Below are positions 28,201 through 40,200 of a stretch of 64,000 nt of DNA, in pieces. Location of the stretch: positions 9,233,001-9,297,000 of the forward strand of contig NC_090703.1 of NCBI RefSeq assembly GCF_040954835.1. The letters are read 5' to 3'. Source of the DNA: Lepisosteus oculatus (lineage: Eukaryota; Chordata; Actinopteri; Semionotiformes; Lepisosteidae). Under the pieces are notes generated by a model, which made no database searches, had not been told where the DNA came from, and worked only from the letters and a program-made list of their open reading frames with translations. Positions within the stretch are counted from its first letter, which is position 1, and every line of letters begins with the position of its first letter. Position numbers and translations under genes: made by a program.

Positions 28201-31200
28201 TTTTATTTAATGAATGCGTTTGCTGGTCTAGAGAGAGAAGCACTGTTCGTATGGGTGCCGCCACTGTCACGCATGTGGTGGTTTTACTATGGACGGGTGT
28301 ACTGCTCTTCTTACAGTATGTGCTGTGTAAATCACTCCATATGTCAGGAGAGAGCACAGTGAAATGTCTCTGGGAGTGCTCTCTATCTGCAGTCAGTTCC
28401 ATACTTCTGATCTGTAGTGTAATGGATAGAAGTCAAAACAAGAGCAAATTGGGTTCCAGGGAAGACTGTCTTACTCAATTTATCTGGCAGTCTTTCTCCT
28501 CTCTCATGTTGTCTAGCTTTCTAGACTAGTTATTTTTCACATCTAAATAAATATGTTCCTTATTATCCCATTTTTCTTTCCTACCAAATATTTTGTTCTG
28601 CAGCTTTTAGTTAGACCAATTATAAAATACCATAAAGACATTAGTGATGTCACAAGACCTCTTTATGGCACTCGTGTCAGAAGGTTTAGATCAGTCTTTT
28701 GTTTCTCTGTAATCTGGACTGCTCTTTTGCACTCTCGACAGTTGGATATCACCTTGACTGAGTGCTACAAATGTCAGAAAGTTTCATTTTTGGGGTTTGT
28801 ATGTCAGGCATTTAGTGAGGGGATGCAAAGATTGGAAAATTTGTTTTTTTTTCAAAGTATATCCACAGTGTCGTATGTTAAGGAACAGGTCCTTGGTTGG
28901 TTAATGTAGGACACGCATAAAAAGAAAGTGGGCAATACAGTTACCACACATTTTAAAGAAGATTAATGTCTATAAATACGAATGCTTAGTTATATGCCAT
29001 GAAAATTGGTTACAGCGATCCAAGTAACTTGTTCTTCAGTATTCAGAACATGGAATTCTCTTCCTACTGACTGAAACCATGAGATTAACAAAACGTCATG
29101 CCATTCATAATTATGAAACGTAATGCATGGAAGCGTTAGTGTCTCATTCAAAACCCAATCAGATTTAAGTCCAGTGCAACTGCTCTTTAATAACACATAA
29201 ATACATGCACAAAAGAATAGTTAGAATTTACACATTTATATGCTGTGGAATATCTGTAACACTGTAGAAAGCAAACGATCTTCCCCTTCAGGATATGTTT
29301 TGCATATGAAATAAGACAAAGATAAACAAAAGCATCCATGTTGTTACTGGATGAAGCAAGAATCGCAAAATTTGAAATAGAGGAAAATAGGCACATTTTC
29401 TGTTCTTGTTTTAGGTAACTAAATAGGCCTGCATATTTTTCTTATAACCTTGCTCTTTTGAATTAATTTAAGCGTTTGCTCCACCACAACTGCATCTACT
29501 TCTGACTGCACGGCAGGTGGACAAGTTGCTGTTAATGATCTTGATTTTTGCCTTGTTAAACCTTGAAATTTACTGGTGTCAGTGGAATTTCTTAAAGCAC
29601 ACCCGTGGAAATGGTAGGCTTTTATCCTAGCAACACCTCACTGTCTCTCACAGCTAGATGCAATTTGTAGCTGGAGATCGCACCTCATTAGCAAGTCTTG
29701 GAAAGGATGCCAGACTTCTAAAACAATATTAAAAAACAGTTTTTGCCAGTTAGGCAACACTGTTGTAACCACAAGTTCATGGGAAAAAAAGTCCCTTGCT
29801 TAAAAAGACTGAAGCAAAGGTTTGCATAAGCAAGTTCAATGGAAATTTACGGATCAAATTGTGAGATGCCGTCTTTGTTTTTTAGAACTTATAGCTGAGT
29901 GTATTATTTTTCTGGCAGAAAACACCGCCACCTGTATACACAGACTTCTCTGACTGTTCTTAGGTTTCTCAACAGTGAGCAACACGTCTTAAGCTTCTGT
30001 CTGTCGGGGTTTACAGTGTACATGAGGGTGGAGAATAATGGCAGTAGTCGTGTTGTGTCTTTGATTGGTTAGTGTTAGTGTTGGTGTCAGAGCACTGCAG
30101 GCAGAAACCCCCACAGAGGCAAGAACTTGGATAGCTTGTTACTTTCTGTACTTCAGTCTTTGTTCTGATTCCAATTGTGTGCTCACGGCCTTGTCAGAAG
30201 TCTGTGCTAACTATTAACTGGTGTGTGTAATCACGATCCCAAATGGACTATTGTCGTATCCTTGAAAAAGTACTTTTAAAGCCTCAGCACTGATTTCTTC
30301 TACCCTTCAATTTTTTTTTCTTAATCATATTGAGGCTCAAAAGGAACGTGGAGGTTCACTACCTGTTTTCACAATCTTAATAAGGCTTCTCCAGACAGAT
30401 ACTGTACATTAGAGGTGTCCTGTGGTTTTGTTGCAGGTGTTTCTGATGAATGTCACCCTAGGCATGTAAAAAGTGTTCTAAGGCTGCATTTTGTCTGATA
30501 AATTTCTACACCAAGCTTTTTGAGTAATTAACAGTTTTACATTCTACCGCCTATAGTGATTCTGCAACATGTGTGAAGCGTTAGTCAGGGTTTATGGCGT
30601 GTACAAAGTGTGTACCATTTTGTGTTCGCACAGTGAATAAGAATAAGCTCAGGAATAAGGCTTTGTCAGAATGAGGATAAACTGGGGCAGAATGCAATAA
30701 GAAAGAATAGGCCATCGCTCCTGCATTCAGTGTGTTTGTAAGGTAATCCAGGTGGGGATAAATATGTCCAGCAGTGTGTCTGCACCATGTGGAGAGATGG
30801 GGGGAGGCTTTCAAACCATGATACAGTACGTGGAAGCTTTCCAGTGCAGCTCACTCAGAGAGAACATGGAGAGTTAATAGATATTTGAGGAAGCGTTCCT
30901 AAATGTTGTGCTATTTGGAACACTGAAAAGGCCCGCAGCACGAAATCTCTTGTTTCTTTTAATTTCATACCACCTCCGTTCCACAATTACACCCACCCCC
31001 ATGGAGAAAGGCCAAAGCCATGACCACAGTCTTGCCCTTCCAGACCAAAACCTTTATTTTTTTTATTGCGTAAGAAAGCCCCTACCCGGGTAGTCCTGAC
31101 CGAGTGGCGCTGTTCCAGGTCTGGGGGTGGTCCAGCTGTGTGGGAGTGCAACACGGGGGGGGGCAGGATTTCCCAGTCAGACAGGGCCGAGCTGGGCCGC

Positions 31201-34200
31201 TGCAGGCGCACTCCTGTCTGGCACGGCGCTTCCTTCGCCCACGGCCATCTACACCCTCAGAGAGGCACACGTGTTCTGTTCTTAATTGGCGGCCTGTTTT
31301 CAAAAGTCTTAAACAGCCCGTAAAAGTGCAGCCATCTCCCCTTCCCCCAACCACCTGCCTACTACCAGACTTTGCTGATGTGCATCTCAATATGCAAACA
31401 TTACATGTAATCAGTTTACAAAGAATATTTCCTGGGGATGCTGCGTTGCACCCGTGATAAGATCAAATGCAATTGTTACTCAAATCCAATTGGAGAGCTG
31501 CATGTTCTTCTTCTTTTAAATAAGCAAATGCTATCCGTGGTCGGATCTTTTTAATTTCGCAGGACGGAGGCCAGCGGCACTGAGGAGGAGCCACTCTGAG
31601 CGCTGCTAGGGTCTGGAGGAGTGGACCTGGGTTTGAGCCTGGGGTCAAACATTAATCGACATTACCAAACTGAGCCTTTCAAAAAAAATGAGAATTCCAT
31701 ATTTCCTTGAACAAAACTTTTCTGAATGCACTGTACCAGCAAGTATCTGCTCTTAGTAGTGGCTTTTAGAAGAGAATCTGAGTGATCTGGTGATCTGGGT
31801 CTGTGGAAGGCTGGTATAACTTATGGTAAACCTGTGTATTATGTGATAATAGTGAAAAGAATTGCACTGATTGTCTTTGTTTAATACTGTACATGTTCTT
31901 ACTACAATCTGCCACACTGAAGGAGACTGTTGGAAAACCTGTTCTTTCTCATTGCTGAGAATCCCAGGCCAGTTCCAGGAGCACGTGGTGCTGCTGTTTT
32001 GTTCCACTGGATGTCATTCAGCACTGAGCTGCGTACCACTAACCTCTTCCGCATTGCTTCCCTGGGTCACAGACACTCCTTTGCAAACACATACAGTATA
32101 AGATTCTCTCCAAATGAATTGTTGAAAAATCTTGTCTGCAGGTCGCAACAGTGTTTCCAGCAGCCTTATAGAGATTTTAATTTTAATTACCTCTATTGCT
32201 GTGCTGCAGTTGTAAAAATGTTTGTCCCTGGTCTTTGTTTGATGCTTGGCTATAAAAGCTCCACATTCTTCCAGCTGGTACAAATTATTATGCAATAAAA
32301 CGACTCAAAATGGTGTCTCTAATGCTTGTCTTAAACATTTAGCTCATGAGATTCTGTGCAAAGTAACTGTAAATTGTTAAATTACAGCATAACCTTATTC
32401 CTAACTGTGGGTTGACTCAGCAGTCTTCACACACTATTAAAAAATTATTGTAACAGTATTCTGTCTGACATGTCTGAAAAAAAAAACAATTTAAAAGCAT
32501 AAGATGATAATAAAGGTTGCAGGTTAGAGGACTTGTTGAGTTGCTAGTAGCTAAATGAGATTTCATCCATTCTTCAGTGTAAATAAAGAATATTGAAACC
32601 ACAGGAATCCACAGGAAATCTGTGGTCAAATGACAGTAACCTTGTGCAATTTTACCACATGAAGTTGTTTCAACTTTGATGTAATATAAATGGGTAGTTT
32701 GTTTCAGAGTCCCCCAGTCCTTTGAACAGGTGTTTCCTGTTCTGGTTTAAATCCTGGTAGTTTCCACTTATGTCCTCTGATTCCTGTTTCAGTGTTGATT
32801 CTGAAAAGTTCATCTAGTTGACTTAGTGCCTTTGAGAATTATAATCAGGTCTTCTTACAGTCTTCTCTGTTCAAGACTAACAAGATTCAATTCTTTCAGC
32901 CCCTCAGCGGAAGGTTTTCTTTTGAGCCCCAGAACGTACCTGGTTGCTCTTCTATAGACTTGATTCCAGAGCAGTTACAGTATGTCTTTTTTGAAGTGCA
33001 GTTAAATTGATCAGAATATTCAAACATCCTTTTATTTCAATTGTACACTTTTAACGATGATGATATTGTTTACTTTTAAATAGGTGGCTTCTTCAAACTT
33101 TGGCGAGTCTTGTAGTATTTTTATTTTGTGCTACCTGCATGTAACACACAGCACTACATCCACCCGGTGTCTGCCCTATCAGGAATTGTTTAATCTTTGG
33201 GAGATTTCCTTTGAGGACTCTGCTTTTTTCCTTCTGTTTTGGTCTGCAAACTTTATTATACCAGATATGATCAGTCATTGATATAAATTAGGAAGATCAG
33301 TGGTCTAAATATAGATTCTTGAGGTACTCCCCAAATTATATTGAACTTAGTTTGTTTTCTAGGTATTTACTAGTTCTAGTCTAAATCTATATATTACTTT
33401 GGATGCCTACTACCTACATTTTAAGAAGTATTCTTTTATGGGGAACGTTATCAAAAACTTTCTGAAAATCTACACTTCATTCTGAAAATATACCATATGC
33501 TCTGATTGCATGTACCATACCATATGTTACTGCTGTTCCATGTTCAAATACATCTGACAAGTGAGCTAAGCAAAACCAGTCTTTTCTAAATCCTTGTTTA
33601 TTGTTCTATTACTGTACAGATGATCCCCCTAGTTAAGTTCTAATTATCATCTATATAATATTCCATGTAATGGAAATAAGACTTATTGGTTTATAGTTAC
33701 TGTTTATCTCAAGGCAGACTATCCTGTTTCAGTTTATATTTTAGTCAGTCCACAGGACATTTGAAAAATTGCTTTACTTGATGTACCTTTTAAAAGCTTC
33801 TTTATGGTAAGGTTCTTCATGGTGATGTTAGTTTGATTTTCTCTTATTGTGTACACATTTATCATATTTGATAGTGACACCTACTACTCATCATGGGACT
33901 AAATTTTAAAAGATAAGCTTTCTGTCCTACTTTTTAATCAAAATCTCACACTTCCGTGTTCCTGCTGCTGCATAACAGAAGCTTGCTTCTCTTCCCTTTG
34001 TAGGTGAAAACTGTTTCAGCCCTCTTTGGTCTTGTCATGACATTATTTCGTCAGTCTGTCATGTCAGTTTTGGAACTGTTTCGGATCAAAACTGAACTGT
34101 TCCAGATCCTAGGTTTTTCTCAAAGGAAACACAAACTAGCCTGAATGGTATCAGATGCCTTGGCGTTTATACTCTGTGCCTTGTGTTGTGTTTTATATTG

Positions 34201-37200
34201 CAAGTGGAAATGTCTTTAAAGCATCTATGGATCAAGAATGGTCATTTACATCAGATTAAAAATTCTGCAACAGTGTTCCGATGCCTTATGTGGATGAGAG
34301 ACCTCTCATGTCCTTAAACTGGGTCCCTTGGTTATGTAATACTAATTAGAAGACACTTGTCAGCCCGTTCATTGTGTTGTAGCTCGATGTTTTTAAGTTG
34401 GTTGCATGGCTGTAAAGTACCATTGATCAAATATTGGGAGATGAGCTCTGCAGTTAAGTCAGTCTGGGCTTTAACAGATTACAGCGTTAAGCGGTGGAAG
34501 GTCTCGTGTCCTACATCACCGTCTCTCTTTCCACATGTTCCGCGAAGACATCGACGAGTGCACGAATAAGACCATCTGTGGGAAACATGGCATCTGTGAG
34601 AACATGGACGGCTCGTACCGCTGCCTGTGCGACCAGGGCTACACCAGCCCGCCGGGGAACCCAGAGTGTGTGGGTATGTTACACAGACGGCAGGGCTGCG
34701 GCACTCCTGCTTCTCCCAAGGTGTTTTCACCTATGTGTGTTTCTTTAGCAAATTGGAGGCAGAGTGGCTAAGGATCTGTGCCTGTGGCTGGAAGGTTGCC
34801 AGTTCAAATCCCATGGCTGGAAGAGGAATCCTACTCTGTTGAGCCCCTGAGCAAGGCCCTTAACCCCAACTGGTCCAGGGGCACTGTCCAATGGCTGACC
34901 CTGTGCTCTGACCCCCAGCTTCTCTCCCTGTCTGTGTCTGTGTGTCTCATGGAGAGCAAGTTGGGGTGTGCGAAAAGACAAATTCCTAATGCAGGAAATT
35001 GTATATGGCTAATAAAGTGATCTTATCTCTTATCTTATCTTAAATGATCGAGATTGTTATATACATTCTCAGGAATAGCGGAGTCTGTTTTGTTTTGTTA
35101 TGCGTTTTATTTTAATCCTACCTCATGGGACTGTCTTCAGGGCATGTGAGTGGAAGCCACTTGCCCCAGTGGCAGGTAACTGTAGACAGCTGGTTCAAAA
35201 GGACCAGTGTGCTGATACATTGCATAGGCAGGCTTCTGAGAAAGGGAAAAAGAGAGAGAGGTCTTGACTGAGGATGAGATGACAGGCTGTGATCTGTCTG
35301 GGCTTCGCTGACAGACATCAATGAGTGCGAGATGAGCACGGCGCTGTGCGGGACGGCTTTCTGTGAGAACGTGGAGGGCACCTTCCTGTGCCTCTGCCCC
35401 AACGAAAACGAGGAATTCAACCCCTTGACAAGCCAGTGCCACAACCCTCTACTGACAGGTAAGGGGTCTGAGCAGCAAGGAAAACAGGCTTTGCACACCC
35501 AGATATTCGTAAGGTGAAAAGTATATCATTAGTTTCAAATGGAAAACAATAGGATCCTGCATGGGATATGTGCAAAAGTACCTAGTTAAGTAAGGGTTTT
35601 TGCAAAGAAGCTGTGGGATCACAGTTCATGGTTGAGCCTTTATTTTAACATTATCTTGTCCTTGTCATTCCCTAAATATAGGCCCACTATAAGTGAAATC
35701 GAACTAGTGTCATGCTCAGTGAACACTTTTGTGTTGTAGTTTAAGTGACAGTTTACTTCATTAATTTGGAATACGTATAGTGATCTACAATTTTACATCT
35801 TTACATCTACCCATTACATCTTAGAACTGAAATGCAAGCAAAAAAAAGGGAATTTGAATTTCACTTCACCAGAAAATACAATTGGAACTAGACTGTTTTT
35901 CTTAAAGCTTCATTGAAGACAGTGTTACCTAATCAATAAAAAGTCCCATCAATAAAAAGGAAAATATGAATATGCTGAGGTTTTCTGGCAAAAATGTATC
36001 AGAATATTTTTAGACTAAATGTCTGCATGAATTTTTTCAATGTAAATAGAGTAATGAAATGTAGTTAGTTGTACATTTCAATAGATGGAAAGAATGATCT
36101 TGTGCTACAATGTCTGTGTCCTTGTGTTGTCACTTCTGTATAATTTAATTGAGCATATACCGTATGTGTGTACTTTAGTGCATTTCACTGAAATCCATCT
36201 TGGAGTGCCAATTTTTCCAACTGAAATGTTTAGAAATGATGTAAATGCCATTTTTCCGTACAGTAAAAGCTCTGATTAGGAATGTGATTGCAGTGTGTAC
36301 TTTGACACTGTTGCATAATGTTTCTATGAGCTGCTGGAGCAGAGACCTTGTTAAGTACAATTTAGGTGAAGCAAACTTCTGCCATCTTGTGGTTATTTGT
36401 TGCACTCTCCGGAACCTAAGAAGAGACTTTAAACTAAATCAAGCTAAAAGGGCCATTTCATTGTTTCTGGATGATTCTGTTGTTGTTTCAGACCTAGTAG
36501 TAAGAAAACTACGTTGCTTATTTAGACCCCCACCGTAACTAGGTGGAATTCCTTATTATACATATTATAACGAATACTTATTAAGGATCTCTTGGTTTCA
36601 GGCCAGGGCCGCGGAGGAATCTCCAGGGATTATGTGTTGTCTGCAGACGAGAAGGAGAGGAAAGAATGTTATTACAATCTGGAAGATGACAATTTCTGTG
36701 ACAATGTCTTGTCCCGAAACACTACCATGCAGGAGTGCTGCTGTACTGTGGGGGCTGGCTGGGGGGACAACTGTGAGATCTACCCCTGTCCCCCTGCTGG
36801 AAGAGGTAGGAATGGGGATGGGCAACACTAGTCCTCAGGTGCCAGGTTAGGTCCCATACCTTAGAGGCACCCTTTAAATAACAGCCGATTAAGATGTGTA
36901 CAACAAAGACTGTTTGATTTCTTATCTACTTGTTCATTTCAAGTATTTCATTGAGGTTTGAGATGAAAAGAAAGACTGCAGTCCGAGTTCTGTAGAAGCA
37001 CAGACCAACAGTGAGGTCCAGTACATCACATACAGCTGTTTTTTATTTAATGTGTGTATTTTACATAAGCCAAAGCAAAATGTAAGCCATTTTGAGAGAG
37101 CAAACACCATAGGCATGTTTCCTTTAGCTATACTTTAGTTACAGTATGACAGGCTCTGTGCAACATAACTAATACAAAATATCCTGGCAAGTAGCCATGT

Positions 37201-40200
37201 GTGAAAATGGAACCTGTGCCTTATCAGCAAACTGACAGGTAATGGAGGGATACAATTCATGAATGGAAATTCAGGAATGCTCATTTTCCCCTGAAGCACA
37301 CTTAAGATTGCACATTCCTAAACATTGCCTGGAGGAATGGAATCCTTTGGCAGCAAGCTAGAATTATTACATACGATTGTTTTACTTCTACCTGCACAAA
37401 ACCCTTCTCCACAGTCTGCATTGTTGCTAAATGAACGTGGTTTTGACTTCCAGTTGAATACGATGAGCTCTGCCCTCATGGGAAAGGAGTCCTGTCTGTG
37501 GATAGCCCCTCCCTTGGCCTCGCACAGCAGCTGTTTAAAGGTCAGTGTGTCCTGTCAGGGTGTCCACCTTCACATCTAATCCAGATACATGCCATTATGT
37601 ACCTGTTATTCATGCTGATAAGAAGTAGGATTTTTTTTCCTTACCAACCACAATGAAAAATACTATAGTCGCATTTGTGGTTCTCATACTGTTTATGGTA
37701 AATATTTGGTTTTGGAGATGACGGAAAGGACTTGATTCCTATTTTAGTGACACTTTTAAAATCAAGTCTTAATATGGCATAATCATGAACCACAAGGGCA
37801 AACATAGGAACAGTTACCAACAAGAGAGGGCTGTTTGTCCCATTTGGCCTGTTATTGGGGAAGGCGGTAACAAACATTTCTAAGCATGAACCAGTGGAAG
37901 TGTGGTGCCAAGAACTGTTGTGAGGAGCCATTACCACATTCTTCTTTCTGGCCATGAAATGACCACCGAGGTTTAATTTCCCTGATCAAATGTGGTCAAA
38001 CCTTATTGCGCTGTATTTCGATTGTACCTGATCCGATTTTGTTTTTTTGTTGTTGTTAGAGAAACCAATAGACAAGAAACAACAAGCCCCTTTTTATCAG
38101 CGTTCTCAAGTTAGAACTGTGAATACAGGCATAGTATATACAGTATACTATACTGTATAGTATAGTGATACAGGCATAGTATAGATAACAGAACAGTTAA
38201 TACAGACATTAAGTAATCAAGGGCTGCCTTTTGGTTTTTCTTTTTGTACTAATTATTGGAGTTGGATTCACTTCATTTTTTCACCGTTTCCAGATGCTGA
38301 TGAATGTGAGATGTTTGGCTCAGAAATCTGTACAGACGGCAGCTGTGTCAATATCTATTCTGGGTACTCCTGTTACTGCCGTATGGGCTACTACTATGAC
38401 ACGATCCGGCTGGCATGCCTAGGTAAAGCAGTCTCCATCACACTGTTCCATAAGTGCAAACAGGCATATTCTGGGGAAATGGGGAGGAAAAAAGTTAGCT
38501 TTTTTTGTAAGAGTTTCATGAAGGCACACAAAATGTATTAAGGACCATTTACTAATTGGAGGAATATGCACACTCCATGCAGCTGCATGTGGCCTGGTTC
38601 TGGCTGCGCTCTCTAACTGTGCCATTCCCTCTACATCAGACCACAATGAGTGCGAGGTGGAGGACACCTGTGTGGATGGCACTTGTGTCAACACCCCAGG
38701 GTCCTTCAACTGCTTCTGCAGCCCGCCCCTCCTTCTCGACAGTACCCGCAGGCGCTGCATCGCCGCCAACTTCACAGACGGTAAGGCGCTCAGTGACGGT
38801 CAGGGGCACGCACAGCTTGGTCTGCCTCAGAAGGAGCAGGGGGCCATTGTATGAGGGATACTTCATGTCATCGTGTGCAGTTAAGAACATAAGAAAAGTC
38901 ACATACGAGAGGCCACCTGGTACTTGTAAACCTTTTGGTAGTTAGTAGCTGATTGAGCCAAGGATCGCATCCAGCTTCATGAAGGAAGCCAGTGTAACTG
39001 CTTTATCTTTGTGGCTAGGTAGCTTATGACCTACTCCCACAACCATTTGAGTAAAACAGTGCTGCCTGTTCTATTTTAAATGTGCTCCCACATAGTTTCC
39101 ACTTGCGTCCTCTGGCTTGTGTTTCACTGTTCATTTCCAGGTTCGCATTGTTAAATGTCACCCCTTTTAACAGCGGAGGCCTAAATCCTGAAACAAAGTA
39201 GTAGCATACTGCCTTTTTTTAAAATCCCAGACAATCAGAAGTGTACCTCTTTCTCCAGAAGACCACCTGAATCCAGATGAAAGAATCCACATGGAAATCT
39301 GCTGGCAAAGGCTGACAGAAAATTCAATGTGTTCAAATCCTTTGCTTAATAAGAGGACCACATACACTGAATGCTGCTGTCTTTACGGAGTGGCCTGGGG
39401 GGACCAGTGTGCCTTCTGTCCCAGTAGGTTGTCTGGTAAGGAATGCCAAGTAGGCTTGCGTTGACACTCAAACAAACCAAGTTCGGTTCAGCTGCACATG
39501 CTTCATAATGGTCACCCTGTTGTTGTTCACAAGCATGATGACAAAATGAACTCGTACTCCGAGAAATCACAAGACCAGTCTCCTTTCTTATTGGTCATTG
39601 TGTTGTGTTTGACTGTGCCATAAAACAAATTTCCCCTAGGGGAAAATCAAGCTTGAATTGAATTTCGCCCAAACTTTCCCGAGTTACAGTAAGATACGGT
39701 ACAGTCTCACTTTATTTTTCTGAAGCAAAATAGGTAACGGAGGGATTTGAATACCATGGCTACGGCTCATTGCATTTAAGAATGGCTCTTCTTGAAAATC
39801 CTCTCTCATTTTGCTGCAGCGCACTACGCAACCCTGTGCAACAAGCCCCAACGGGGGCTTGAAGGAGCGGATGGCCACCGAGAGAGGCCGGGCTATGAGT
39901 ATGGCCCCGACAGCCCCGTGTACGGCCCAGGCTACGGAGATATAGCTGGTGGTCAATACTATCACAACCTGGGTCCAGAGTACGGGCCCCAGGACCCGCA
40001 CACGGGCATCATCTTTCCTGGGCAGGACCCCACGGATGACTACGGTTCCAGAGAGAGAGCGAGAGTCCCCGTCTTGAGGCCACGAGAGTTTGCGCCTCGC
40101 CTGGTGGATCCCTACAGGGGTAGGAGTCCGTGGTGTCTGACACAGCGCCGGCTTGTAGAAAACCGCAAGACGCGCTTGATGGATTCATCTTGCATCGTGT

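Larger units (their letters stand above)
23039..34547. other. Largest LTBP2 intron, 11.5 kb
   Basis: It holds the LINE relic with decayed reverse transcriptase (32640-33960), a CTCF-type motif at 27157 and a GC-rich island-like stretch around 31080-31260. The open frames at 27946-28362, 28553-28909 and 31082-31457 show no domain, no splice logic and no family resemblance. No EGF-type exon was found on either strand, and the flanking EGFs 19 and 20 are adjacent in other LTBPs. Confidence 0.6.

Noticed and set aside
27946-28362. 138-residue plus-strand open frame in the large intron
   Set aside because: It has no domain, no splice context and no compositional sign of coding; it is a chance frame.
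31082-31457. Overlapping frames on both strands in a GC-rich patch
   Set aside because: Frames are open on several strands at once, which is what GC-rich DNA gives by chance; no motif was recognised.
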